NCBI GenBank assembly: GCA_023480665.1
Contig: JAMCWR010000073.1
Coordinates: 62,001 to 126,000, forward strand
Length of the DNA stretch: 64,000 nucleotides
Direction: 5' to 3'
From: Gammaproteobacteria bacterium
GTDB taxonomy: Bacteria > Pseudomonadota > Gammaproteobacteria > UBA9339
In this document: positions 16,667-25,326 of the stretch, piece by piece
Numbering within the stretch: position 1 is the stretch's first letter
How the letters are laid out: the number at the start of each line of letters is the position of its first letter
Position numbers and translations under genes: made by a program
The notes under the pieces: generated by a model
The model's database searches: none
What the model saw: the letters and a program-made list of their open reading frames with translations, nothing else
What the model was told of the DNA's origin: nothing

Positions 16667-18532
16667 ATGCAAAACCAGTATCCGCTTTGGAAAAATTTAT
16701 TGCTGTTAGGATTGTTTATTTTCGCGATAATTTACGCATCCCCCATGCTATTTGGCGAAGATCCTGCGGTGCAAATATCTGCCACCGGCCAGGGTCAGGC
16801 ACAAATTAATTCCGCAACCATTGATCAGGTAAAACAGATTTTAGCCGCTCAAAATTACAAATATAAGAGTATAGAAAAGCAGGGCGATGATATTTTAGTG
16901 CGGTTTTTAGATGAAGAAACACAATTAACCGCTCGAGATGTATTAAAATCCAGCCTTGGTGAAAATTATGTTGTTGCGCTAAATCTTGCTTCACGTACCC
17001 CAAAGTTTTTGCAGTTTCTTGGGGCAAACCCAATGAAACTTGGTTTGGATTTGCGCGGTGGTTTAAACTTTCTGCTTGAGGTTGATGTCAATGACATGAT
17101 TAAGAAGCGGGAAGAAGGTGATATGCGAACTATTAGCAGCAGTTTACGCGAGGCTGGGGTTCGATATTTATCTATTGAGCATATCGAGCCACATGGAGTA
17201 GTAATTATTTATCGCGATGCGGATAATTTAAATCGCGGTTATTCTGAGCTTTCGCAACATTTATCTGATTACACATTCACGAAAATTACTAGCAATAATC
17301 AATTCAAACTACAGTTGGTGATGTCTGATTCTGCGATATTTAAAATTGCAGATTATGCTATCGACCAAACACGAAATATTTTAACCAATCGTGTTAATGC
17401 GCTTGGTGTTAGCGAAGCAATCGTGCAAAGGCAAGGTGAAAATCATATCAGCGTAGAATTGCCAGGAATTCAAGATACGGCACGTGCTAAAGAAATATTA
17501 GGTAAAACTGCTACGTTAAGATTTCAATTAGTCGACACTGAACATGATGCTGAAGCTGCAGCTGCAGGTGATGTTCCACTTGGTTCAAAATTATATGATT
17601 ACGAAGGTCGGCGTATCTTACTAAAAGACCAAGTAATTTTACGTGGTGATGCAATTACTTTTGCTTCGGCAACAATCTCGCAAGATGGGCGCCCAGCAGT
17701 ATCGATTCATCTTGGTGGCGGTGGCGAAAGTATGTTTAACCGAGTGACTTCTGAAAATGTTGGAAAGCCGCTAGCTGTGGTTTATGTCGAAACCAAGAGC
17801 GAGCAAAAAATGATTGATGGCAAACCAGAAACAGTTAGCCATTTAGAAGAGCGGTTAATTAGTGTTGCTACCATTCAAACAGCGCTCGGAGCTAATTTTG
17901 AAATCACAAATTTAAACTCTGAAAAATATGCGCAAGATCTAGCTTTATTATTGCGTTCAGGTGCATTAGTTGCGCCAGTTACAATTGTGTCGGAATTAAA
18001 TGTTGGCCCAAGTATGGGAAAATCCAATATTCACAAAGGGATTATTTCCATTATTGTAGGGTTTTTGTTTGTTGTGATATTTATGGCGTTTTATTATCGC
18101 GTGTTCGGTTTGATCGCAAATATAGCTTTATTTCTCAATTTAATATTTGTAGTAGCGATCTTATCAATTTTAGGTGCAGTGTTAACTTTGCCAGGTATGG
18201 CTGGAATGATGCTTGCAATTGCGAGCGCAGTTGATGCTAATGTTCTAATCTATGAGCGTATTCGTGAAGAATTGCGAAATGGCATGAGCCCGCAGGCTAG
18301 TATTTATGCAGGTTATGAACGCGCGTTTACCACTATTGTTGACGCAAATGTTGCCACGCTAATTGTAGCAGTCGTATTGTATGCTTTAGGCTCAGGGCCG
18401 GTGAGAGGTTTTGCGGTTGTATTAACCATTGGTTTAATGACATCGATGTTAACCGCAATTGTTTATACACGCTCTGTAGTTAATTTTATTTATGGGCGTC
18501 GCAATGTAAAGAAATTATCGATTGGATTATAG
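16667..18532 (+). CDS. secD: Protein translocase subunit SecD
   Basis: A 621-residue RND-type membrane protein that uses the proton gradient to complete export through SecYEG. The ATG at 16667 follows TAAGGGA; a TTG six bases earlier is less likely. Visible blocks are the first transmembrane helix (residues about 8-28), the P1 domain start NPMKLGLDLRGGLNFLLEVD, and the C-terminal helices with the SecD motif IASAVDANVLIYERIREELR. Length is normal for gammaproteobacteria. It is followed by secF 22 bases later. Confidence 0.97.
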   Translation: MQNQYPLWKNLLLLGLFIFAIIYASPMLFGEDPAVQISATGQGQAQINSATIDQVKQILAAQNYKYKSIEKQGDDILVRFLDEETQLTARDVLKSSLGENYVVALNLASRTPKFLQFLGANPMKLGLDLRGGLNFLLEVDVNDMIKKREEGDMRTISSSLREAGVRYLSIEHIEPHGVVIIYRDADNLNRGYSELSQHLSDYTFTKITSNNQFKLQLVMSDSAIFKIADYAIDQTRNILTNRVNALGVSEAIVQRQGENHISVELPGIQDTARAKEILGKTATLRFQLVDTEHDAEAAAAGDVPLGSKLYDYEGRRILLKDQVILRGDAITFASATISQDGRPAVSIHLGGGGESMFNRVTSENVGKPLAVVYVETKSEQKMIDGKPETVSHLEERLISVATIQTALGANFEITNLNSEKYAQDLALLLRSGALVAPVTIVSELNVGPSMGKSNIHKGIISIIVGFLFVVIFMAFYYRVFGLIANIALFLNLIFVVAILSILGAVLTLPGMAGMMLAIASAVDANVLIYERIREELRNGMSPQASIYAGYERAFTTIVDANVATLIVAVVLYALGSGPVRGFAVVLTIGLMTSMLTAIVYTRSVVNFIYGRRNVKKLSIGL

Positions 18533-18554
18533 ATCAACATAATACGAGAACTTT

Positions 18555-19469
18555 ATGGAATTTTTTAAGCAGAATACAAAAATTGATTTTATGGCCCAAC
18601 GCAAATGGGCATATATATTTTCTTCGATATTATTTATTTTTTCAGTAGTATCACTTTTTGTAAATCATCTGAATTTTGGTTTAGATTTTACCGGCGGCGT
18701 ACAAATTCAAGCAGCATTTCAAAACCCACCCGACACTAACCAAATTCGGGAAAAGCTGCATCAAGCTGGTTTTGAAGCGTTGGTGCAAGCATATGGCAGC
18801 TCACGTGATGTTATGATTCGCATTAAAACTCACAAAGAATTAACTCGAGAACAATTAACCGACCAGGTAATGAATATTTTCCCTGATGCAAAAAAACAGC
18901 GGGTGGAATATGTGGGGCCGCAAATTGGCAAAACACTTTTTACTGACGGTATTTTAGCAATTGTTTTTGCATTACTTGGCACGATGATTTATATCGCATT
19001 GCGTTTTGAATATCGATTTGCTGTTAGCGCAGCTATATCGTTAATTCACGACCCTATATTAATTTTAGGTTTGTTTTCATTTTTTCATATTGAATTTGAT
19101 CTAATTGCACTTGCGGCAGTATTGACAGTAATTGGCTATTCGCTTAATGATACTATCGTTGTTTATGATCGAGTGCGCGAGAATTTTCGTAAGCTCAGAA
19201 AGGCATCCGCAGTTGAAATTTTTAATCTATCGGTAAATCAAACTTTGTCACGAACCTTAATGACTTCTGGGTTAACTTTTTCATTGGTGTTGGCACTGTT
19301 TATTTTTGGCGGCCAAATGCTGCATGGCTTTGCGTTAGCAATGATTATTGGTATTGTGATTGGCACATATTCTTCAATTTATGTTGCAGGCGCTTTAGCA
19401 TTATTATTTGGCTTAGACAAAAAGCATTTAATACCTGTTGAAAAAAAATATATCGATAATATGCCATAA
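18555..19469 (+). CDS. secF: Protein translocase subunit SecF
   Basis: A 304-residue partner of SecD with six predicted transmembrane helices. The family motifs NFGLDFTGGVQIQ, the cytoplasmic-side VEYVGPQIGK and VIGYSLNDTIVVYDRVREN are all visible. Its last codons and stop fall within a sequence that is repeated downstream at 21307-21355 (see the direct repeat). In relatives secF is commonly next to suhB, but here an unrelated gene separates them. Confidence 0.97.
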   Translation: MEFFKQNTKIDFMAQRKWAYIFSSILFIFSVVSLFVNHLNFGLDFTGGVQIQAAFQNPPDTNQIREKLHQAGFEALVQAYGSSRDVMIRIKTHKELTREQLTDQVMNIFPDAKKQRVEYVGPQIGKTLFTDGILAIVFALLGTMIYIALRFEYRFAVSAAISLIHDPILILGLFSFFHIEFDLIALAAVLTVIGYSLNDTIVVYDRVRENFRKLRKASAVEIFNLSVNQTLSRTLMTSGLTFSLVLALFIFGGQMLHGFALAMIIGIVIGTYSSIYVAGALALLFGLDKKHLIPVEKKYIDNMP

Positions 19470-19507
19470 ATATTTTTTCAATACTTATCAATCGAATTTT
19501 TGAGCTT
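19458..19507 (+). repeat. Direct repeat, left copy, at the secF end
   Basis: This segment holds the last secF codons, the stop and a stretch including ATCAATCGAATTTTTGAGCT. The same sequence recurs at 21307-21355, where it covers the 3' end of suhB. The two copies share a perfect core of about 21 bases and imperfect flanks and bracket the gene at 19617-21296. Confidence 0.75.
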
Positions 19508-19616
19508 TATCGCAAAATTCCCCTGTGTTTTTAGCATCGTGTGTTAAAAGTAACCTTGCATTTTTCATTTAAGAAAACCTTAATTTATTTTTTTAAATAT
19601 TGACTATTATAATTGT

Positions 19617-21296
19617 ATGACAACTGTTTCAGACGCAAAATTAGCAAAAGAACAAGCATCGCCATCGGCAACGCCGATCAGATTAAAGTTTGATCCGCTG
19701 CCGCGTGGTAGTTTAACTTATCCCGAAGATTTTTATAGCACGTATTTTCCAGTGCATGATCAAACTGATTTTGCCGATCCAGATATTGATAATAAAAATT
19801 GCGTCGTAAAAGACGGTGGCGAGGAAGTGGAATTTTGTATGCAGCACGGGTTCTATGACCGCTTGGTAATTAATGATACTTGCGCGGTCAACCTTACATC
19901 AGATTACCTTAAAAGTTTTTTAGCTAAAAGTGTTATAAAAAAATGTGATGCGTTATTTCCCAAGCATGAAGATCCTAATAAAAACAGTTATGACACATTT
20001 TCACTTTCAGATTTATTTGATGGGCCAGCAGTATGTCGGCATCGTAGTTTAGCTACTGCGCTGATGTTAAGATATTTAATTTTAGATAACCGCTTACCAC
20101 TAGGCAGTGTATATTTTTATAGGGGTCCCGTTATTGAGCCAGATGATTCTAATCACACAGCGATATCAATTGGTGCCAAAACAGTTTGGCATAAGGTTTG
20201 TTTGTATCTTACCCAGCTTGGCTCAGAACGTTGTTGTTTTGTGTTAGATCCGGGTTACCATGAAGTATTTTATCTTAAACCAAACACCAGGAATTTGTTA
20301 GACGATGATGCCTGCAGAGCAATTCGTAGTTATGGCTCAGTAGCGTTTCTAAAAAGATTATTTAAGTACCTGGGGGTTTACGATACTACTATTCAACCAA
20401 ACGTCTTTGACCCAACTGAAATTAATTCAGACCCAGCGTCCGTAGTCTTAGAAAAAAAAGACGAAGAACGGCTAGAAAAAAGATACTGGATAATTTATGA
20501 CACTTATGATCAGAAAAAATACGCCGAATGTTATGACATGTGCCGGAAGCATTTGGAAATCAATCCCTTTAATATTGGTGTGTACGATATTTTAGCAAGA
20601 TGCATCTATAACTTATATATCATAAGCGATGAAGAAGAAATAAGTGACAAACAAATAAGAATAAGTGAAGCGGTTAGATTATTTGGACGCTCTTTGATCA
20701 ACCATTTGGATATAGATGGAGTGGGGTGGATAACCGCAATAAATCCTATTGCAAACTATGTTAGATGTTTATTTAAAGCAAATAAAATCGATGAAGCAAT
20801 TGAATTTTTAATTTCATTTTGTAAGAAATATAAATGGAGCCATCATTATGTTGTCGGCAAAAATTTGTCTCAAGCTGATGTAAAAGAAATAAGTGATAAA
20901 GTTTTCATCTTGAACGCATATACGTTTGCGTTTCGGATTATTTTTGGTAGGGATGGGGATATTGTTGATGGTTGCAAAATAATGATTAATCAGCCGCAAA
21001 TATGTGATATTTTATGCAAACGAATATTAGCAGAAGGTTACAGTTACGACGATTTAATGAAAATAGTAGAGCAGCTGTTTATAAACGAAGATCGTTCACG
21101 TTCAGCTAACAAAGAAGGCTTTTTGGTGGAATTGCAAAAATTTAAAGGAAAGCTCTACGCTAAAAAACCAAAAGCTACTCCGCTTACGCCTCTGTTTTTT
21201 TGGAGTGATAGTAGTTTTATTCAAGGTTATGCCTCAGAATTAAAAAAGCAACCGGCGGTAGCAGAACCCCCAGCTGTGGCACCTCGTGTGCATTAG
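19617..21296 (+). CDS. Unknown protein with a papain/transglutaminase-like Cys-His-Asp core
   Basis: A 559-residue predicted cytoplasmic protein that I do not recognise as a named family. Residues about 125-215 read like a transglutaminase-core fold: GPAVCRHRSLATALMLRYL with Cys140 at a helix N-terminus, NHTAISI with His180, and CFVLDPGYHEV with Asp211, in the order and spacing of that superfamily. Residues about 280-370 look helical and TPR-like. The C-terminus is Pro/Ala-rich. A TATAAT ends only 3 bases before the ATG and there is no ribosome site, so a leaderless mRNA is possible. Flanking direct repeats and its position between secF and suhB suggest acquisition. A secreted effector is one possibility, not shown. 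Confidence 0.6.
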   Translation: MTTVSDAKLAKEQASPSATPIRLKFDPLPRGSLTYPEDFYSTYFPVHDQTDFADPDIDNKNCVVKDGGEEVEFCMQHGFYDRLVINDTCAVNLTSDYLKSFLAKSVIKKCDALFPKHEDPNKNSYDTFSLSDLFDGPAVCRHRSLATALMLRYLILDNRLPLGSVYFYRGPVIEPDDSNHTAISIGAKTVWHKVCLYLTQLGSERCCFVLDPGYHEVFYLKPNTRNLLDDDACRAIRSYGSVAFLKRLFKYLGVYDTTIQPNVFDPTEINSDPASVVLEKKDEERLEKRYWIIYDTYDQKKYAECYDMCRKHLEINPFNIGVYDILARCIYNLYIISDEEEISDKQIRISEAVRLFGRSLINHLDIDGVGWITAINPIANYVRCLFKANKIDEAIEFLISFCKKYKWSHHYVVGKNLSQADVKEISDKVFILNAYTFAFRIIFGRDGDIVDGCKIMINQPQICDILCKRILAEGYSYDDLMKIVEQLFINEDRSRSANKEGFLVELQKFKGKLYAKKPKATPLTPLFFWSDSSFIQGYASELKKQPAVAEPPAVAPRVH

Positions 21297-21306
21297 ATAT
21301 GGCTAC

Positions 21307-21355
21307 AATGCGCCGTAAATCTTTTTTAGTACTGATCAATCGAATTTTTGAGCTT
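21307..21355 (+). repeat. Direct repeat, right copy, at the suhB 3' end
   Basis: Pairs with 19458-19507 (see there). It contains the last codons of suhB on the minus strand and a decayed copy of the end of secF (AATGCGCCGTAAAT against AATATGCCATAAAT). The pattern fits duplication of an original secF-suhB junction when the intervening gene arrived. Confidence 0.75.
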
Positions 21356-22126
21356 CTCTTGAATAGCTTGATAGATTATTTTAAAGATTTTTGGGTTGCT
21401 GGCGATAACGTTCCCGGAATCTAAAAATGCTTCGTGGCCATGAAAATCAGTGATTACACCGCCAGCCTCTGTGATAATGGCTGCGCCGGCTGCAATATCC
21501 CAAGGGCGTAGTTTCATTTCCCAAAAACCATCTAAATGACCACAGGCAACGTAGGCTAGATCTAACGCAGCAGAACCGCAGCGGCGAATGCCGGCTACTT
21601 CCGGAACAAATTCAGCAATTATTGCCAATTGATCATGCATATGTTCTAAGGTGTGCTGCCCAAACCCTGTGCCGAGCAAAGATCCGTTTAATTGCTTGCT
21701 TTTGCTGACGCGTATGCGGCGGTTATTTAGATATGCGCCATTACCACGACTAGCGTAAAACAGCTCATCGCGTAAAGGATCATAAATCACGCCATGCTCT
21801 ATTTGATCTTTATGTTTTACTGCAATGGAAATTGAAAAGTGGGGTAGGCCATGAATAAAATTGGTTGTGCCGTCCAACGGGTCAATAATCCATTGGTAAT
21901 CATTTGTGCCAGTTTTGCCGCTTTCTTCACCAAGAATTGCATGGTCAGGGTAGGCTTTTAGAATAATGTCGATGATGTCTTGTTCAGACTGTTTGTCAAC
22001 TTCAGTGACAAAATCATTGCGACGCTTTTCAGTAATGACAAGTAAATCAACCCGTTCCAAAGAGCGCAAAATAATTTTGCTGGCGCTTCTAGCCGCTGTT
22101 ATTGCAATATTTAATAGTGGGTGCAT
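21326..22126 (-). CDS. suhB: Inositol-1-monophosphatase family protein SuhB
   Basis: A 266-residue magnesium-dependent phosphatase of the FIG superfamily. Metal-binding motifs are intact: GEESG (Glu), WIIDPLDGTTNFIHGLPHF (DPLDGT) and WDIAAGAAIITEAGG. In gammaproteobacteria SuhB also joins the rRNA antitermination complex. The gene converges on the unknown gene at 19617-21296 and ends inside the direct repeat. Length is normal. Confidence 0.96.
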   Translation of the reverse strand: MHPLLNIAITAARSASKIILRSLERVDLLVITEKRRNDFVTEVDKQSEQDIIDIILKAYPDHAILGEESGKTGTNDYQWIIDPLDGTTNFIHGLPHFSISIAVKHKDQIEHGVIYDPLRDELFYASRGNGAYLNNRRIRVSKSKQLNGSLLGTGFGQHTLEHMHDQLAIIAEFVPEVAGIRRCGSAALDLAYVACGHLDGFWEMKLRPWDIAAGAAIITEAGGVITDFHGHEAFLDSGNVIASNPKIFKIIYQAIQEKLKNSIDQY

Positions 22127-22330
22127 TGGGAGTTCTCTAGATTAAATTTGTAACTTTTAATAATAGCAAAATACTGAGCGAATGCAATTGATTATAACTT
22201 AACTTAAAGCCTTGGTGAATTTGGCCAAGCATGCTTTATTTTTTGCTTAAGATCTGAAAAATCTAGCTTGCAATTGCCATTGATTTGAGAGTAAATAGTA
22301 ATCTCTGACTTCTAAATAAAACAAAATTAC

Positions 22331-23800
22331 ATGCAAAGTATTGTAGTTGTAAATAATATAAAGGACTGGAATTTTAATCTTGATAAAGTTGAAGTAGTAT
22401 CTGCAAAAACATATTTAACTGCAGGTAATTTTGCTGAGCTGCGAAATGCTCGGGTGTATAATTTATGCCGTTCATTTCGCTATCAAAGCATTGGTTACTA
22501 TGTGTCTTTACTTGCGGAGGCTCGTGGGCACAAGGTATTTCCAAGTGTTGCTACAATTCAAAATTTAAAATCATCGTCAGTGATTAAAATTAGCTCTGCT
22601 GAGCTTGAAGAACAAATTCGGCGCAGTTTAGCCAAGCTAAAATCAAAAAATTTTGAGTTAAATATTTATTTTGGGCAATGTGTCGCTAAGCAATACGAGG
22701 CCTTAGGCAAGCAGTTATATAATTTATTTCAAGCGCCCCTGCTTACAGCTAGCTTCGAATTTAATAAAAAATGGGTTTTAGATAATCTCGACCCCATCTC
22801 GTTAAATGAGATTCCGGAGTTACACAAAGCCTACGCCGCTGAATATGCGAAACAGTTTTTTGCAAAAAAACGTTTTCGTACCTTAAAGAGAAATAATTCT
22901 ATTTATGATTTAGCGATATTGGTGAATCCAGAAAATCAATATCCGCCATCAAATAAGCGAGCGTTAAAAAGTTTTATTCGGGCAGCTGAAGATATTGGGC
23001 TCAGTACAGAAATAATTACCAAAGATGATTTTAGTAAAATCCCAGAATTTGATGCGTTATTTATTCGGGATACAACCTCTGTTAACCATTTTACCTATAG
23101 GTTTGCCCAGCGTGCCGCGGCCGAAGGTTTGGTGGTGATCGATACTCCAGCGTCAATTGTTAAATGCACAAATAAAGTATATTTAGCCGAATTGTTGTTT
23201 AAAGCAAAAATTCCGCGCCCAAAAACTTTGATTGTCAGTAGAGATAACCAAGGCATTATCCCAACTGCGCTTGGGTTACCTTGCGTTTTAAAACAGCCCG
23301 ACGGATCTTTTTCAAAGGGTGTAGTAAAAGTTTCTAATCAATCTGAATTAGGGGAGAAATTAGAAAAATTTTTAGATCGTTCTGATTTAATTATTGCCCA
23401 AGAATTTATGCCGACAGATTATGATTGGCGGATCGGTGTATTAGATAAACAACCATTATTTGCCTGCAAATATTACATGGCAGAAGGGCATTGGCAAATT
23501 CTAGATTGGCATGGGCAAAAGAATGGGATTGCAAAAGATGGGAAAGTTGAGGCGTTTCCAGTGCAACATGTTCCAGAGCATATTATTAAAATTGCGTTAC
23601 GCGCCGCAAATTTAGTTGGCGATGGGTTTTATGGCGTTGATATTAAAGAAAAGAATGGCAAGGCATTTGTGGTTGAGATTAATGATAACCCAACTATTGA
23701 CGCTGGCGATGAAGATGCGGTATTAAAAGATAAATTATATTTAACCATTATGCGGTCGCTCTTAAATCGAATTAAACTCAAAAAAGCGCAGAATGTATAG
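22331..23800 (+). CDS. RimK-like ATP-grasp ligase with N-terminal RLAN domain
   Basis: A 489-residue two-domain protein. Residues about 1-160 match the RLAN domain found before some RimK-type ligases (LCRSFRYQSIGYYVSLLAEARGHKVFPS). Residues about 200-489 are an ATP-grasp ligase (LPCVLKQPDGSFSKGVVKV; AQEFMPTDYDWRIGVL; VVEINDNPTIDAGDEDAVL). RimK-type enzymes add glutamate or similar amino acids to a protein or small substrate. The acceptor is unknown. A GNAT gene follows 24 bases later, a pairing commonly seen with RLAN ligases, suggesting a shared modification pathway. Confidence 0.88.
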   Translation: MQSIVVVNNIKDWNFNLDKVEVVSAKTYLTAGNFAELRNARVYNLCRSFRYQSIGYYVSLLAEARGHKVFPSVATIQNLKSSSVIKISSAELEEQIRRSLAKLKSKNFELNIYFGQCVAKQYEALGKQLYNLFQAPLLTASFEFNKKWVLDNLDPISLNEIPELHKAYAAEYAKQFFAKKRFRTLKRNNSIYDLAILVNPENQYPPSNKRALKSFIRAAEDIGLSTEIITKDDFSKIPEFDALFIRDTTSVNHFTYRFAQRAAAEGLVVIDTPASIVKCTNKVYLAELLFKAKIPRPKTLIVSRDNQGIIPTALGLPCVLKQPDGSFSKGVVKVSNQSELGEKLEKFLDRSDLIIAQEFMPTDYDWRIGVLDKQPLFACKYYMAEGHWQILDWHGQKNGIAKDGKVEAFPVQHVPEHIIKIALRAANLVGDGFYGVDIKEKNGKAFVVEINDNPTIDAGDEDAVLKDKLYLTIMRSLLNRIKLKKAQNV

Positions 23801-23824
23801 TGTTGTATGGATATGGGATAATTT

Positions 23825-24310
23825 ATGTCTCTTGATGCAAAAATCGAAATTCGCCAGGCAACCCTAGAAGACTTTGATGCGATTTTGCAATTGGCGCAAA
23901 ATTTAACTACGCTTGAAACAAGTTATGATGTAACAGTTGATGCTGATTGGATCAAAAATAAATTCGGTGCCGAATATTTTAAAGAAAAGATTGTTGCTAA
24001 GGACGCACTATTTTTAATCGCAATTTGTAAGGGCGAGATTGTCGGTTATCTTGCGGCAAGTATTATCCCGGCGCAATTTTATCGAAAGCTAAGTGAGCTC
24101 GCGGATCTTGAAGAGATTTTTATTGTTCCCTCGTATCGCCATTCAGGTTTAGGTTCAAATTTAATTGAGCGCTGTGTTGCATGGTGCAAAGAAAAACAGA
24201 TCAAAAAGCTAAGCGTTACAGTATCGGCAAATAACTTGCAAGCTTTGAAGTTTTACCAGGCCAAGAATTTTAATACTTATGATTTAATCCTCGAAAGAGA
24301 CATTTTATAG
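23825..24310 (+). CDS. GNAT-family N-acetyltransferase
   Basis: A 161-residue acetyl-CoA-dependent acetyltransferase. The acetyl-CoA loop is seen as VPSYRHSGLGSNLIERCVAWC, with a typical strand after it (KLSVTVSANNLQALKFYQAKNF). It shares an operon with the RLAN/RimK ligase. In some relatives the partner GNAT is fused to a C39-like peptidase; here only the GNAT part exists. The substrate is unknown. Confidence 0.87.
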   Translation: MSLDAKIEIRQATLEDFDAILQLAQNLTTLETSYDVTVDADWIKNKFGAEYFKEKIVAKDALFLIAICKGEIVGYLAASIIPAQFYRKLSELADLEEIFIVPSYRHSGLGSNLIERCVAWCKEKQIKKLSVTVSANNLQALKFYQAKNFNTYDLILERDIL

Positions 24311-24347
24311 TGGTTTTTGCGGTATTTTCGGCATATCGTCTATCACC

Positions 24348-24444
24348 TTGATTAATAACGAAAAAATATGCATCTTTTGTAACCACTTGATTTTAAAAGC
24401 AAATTTTTTTACATGTTTTTATAGCTATCTCTTTGATTAATAAC
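24348..24444 (-). repeat. 97-bp dispersed repeat (inverted copy)
   Basis: On the minus strand this is 86/97 identical, by hand alignment, to 62825-62921, with equal length. Both ends carry the 12-mer GTTATTAATCAA in direct orientation, and the middle has AAAAACATGTAAAAAAATTT and TTAAAATCAA. A diverged third copy lies at 10528-10582. No coding potential. Confidence 0.82.
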
Positions 24445-24470
24445 GAAAAATAAAAGAGACGTAAATTATA

Positions 24471-24634
24471 GGCTTTGTTGAATAATTACATATTTATGTA
24501 AAAATGTAGGTTCTAGTTAAGCTCGAGCTTTGCTCGAGCGAACCCAACATATTGAAAAAATAATTTTTTTATTTTGTTGGGTCCGCGCAAAAAACGCGCT
24601 GACTAGAACCTACCATGAATTATTCAACAAAGCC
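24471..24634. mobile_element. MITE with IS903-group (IS5 family) terminal repeats, 164 bp
   Basis: Ends are perfect 17-bp inverted repeats GGCTTTGTTGAATAATT, essentially the IS903 terminal sequence. Inside is a nested palindrome (GTAGGTTCTAGT ... ACTAGAACCTAC; GAACCCAACA ... TGTTGGGTCC). There is no transposase. The flanks TAAATTATA (24462-24470) and AAACTTATA (24635-24643) match at 7 of 9 positions, a decayed 9-bp target duplication as IS903 makes. Confidence 0.85.
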
Positions 24635-24717
24635 AAACTTATAGCGCATAATAATGCGTTAATAAAAGCATGCTATATTGAAACCCAACTCACGATTAAT
24701 AAGAACATAGAATAAAT

Positions 24718-25266
24718 ATGGCAACTACACGCTGTAATTTTGTAATATCAAGCTCTAGACCTGGTGATGTAAAAAGCTACGATCTTGAGGAATATTATGT
24801 TGGGAATATAAAATATGACGATGATCCAAAATCCCTAGTTTTCTTTGTTAAAAATTCTACAGCATTAATAAAATTTTTACTGGAGAATTCAGATATTACA
24901 AATATTACACAATGCAAAACCGACCTAAGTTGTTATTGTATTGAGCTAGATGATGAGGCTGTGCAATTATTGCAAGCGAATGGGATTATTGTGTCAGAAG
25001 ATGCAAAGCTCAATTTTTATGTAGCTTGTAACTTTGGCCCTGATGAAGCAAGCAGTCATTCTCTGAAAGCAATTGCAAATCTGATTATGGCGCGAAACAG
25101 AGCTAACCAACAGAGCATGCAAGCACAGGCACAAGCAGAGGCAGTATCTAAAAGTTTAGCTCGGGTTTTGCATTTGCAGCAACCCGTAAACTCTTCGTCG
25201 GAACCAGTAGCTGCGCCTGCGCCAGAGCAAAAAAGCGCTGCAGCAAGTAAAAGTTTTACCTCATAA
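24718..25266 (+). CDS. Unknown 182-residue protein
   Basis: Not recognised. The first 125 residues are mixed alpha/beta, with no signal peptide or membrane helix (SRPGDVKSYDLEEYYVGNIK; FFVKNSTALIKFLLENSDI). The C-terminal 55 residues are Gln/Ala-rich and then Ala/Ser/Pro-rich, a low-complexity tail like those of the other orphan proteins in this window. It has no clear ribosome site and starts 83 bases after a MITE, so expression is uncertain. It converges on sohB. Confidence 0.5.
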   Translation: MATTRCNFVISSSRPGDVKSYDLEEYYVGNIKYDDDPKSLVFFVKNSTALIKFLLENSDITNITQCKTDLSCYCIELDDEAVQLLQANGIIVSEDAKLNFYVACNFGPDEASSHSLKAIANLIMARNRANQQSMQAQAQAEAVSKSLARVLHLQQPVNSSSEPVAAPAPEQKSAAASKSFTS

Positions 25267-25326
25267 ATACGCGTCGCCATTGCATTGAGCGTAAACATAA
25301 ACATCCGCGAACTTGAACTTTTTTAA

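Larger units (their letters stand above)
24311..24717. other. Intergenic region made of two mobile repeats
   Basis: The 407 bases between the GNAT gene and the next gene hold an inverted copy of the 97-bp repeat (24348-24444) and then an IS903-type MITE (24471-24634). I see no protein gene here; the one open frame overlapping the MITE is an accident of its palindromes. Confidence 0.7.

Noticed and set aside
24530-24715. Small protein gene overlapping the MITE
   Set aside because: It is built from the MITE palindromes and flank, has no ribosome site, and its codons follow the inverted repeat.
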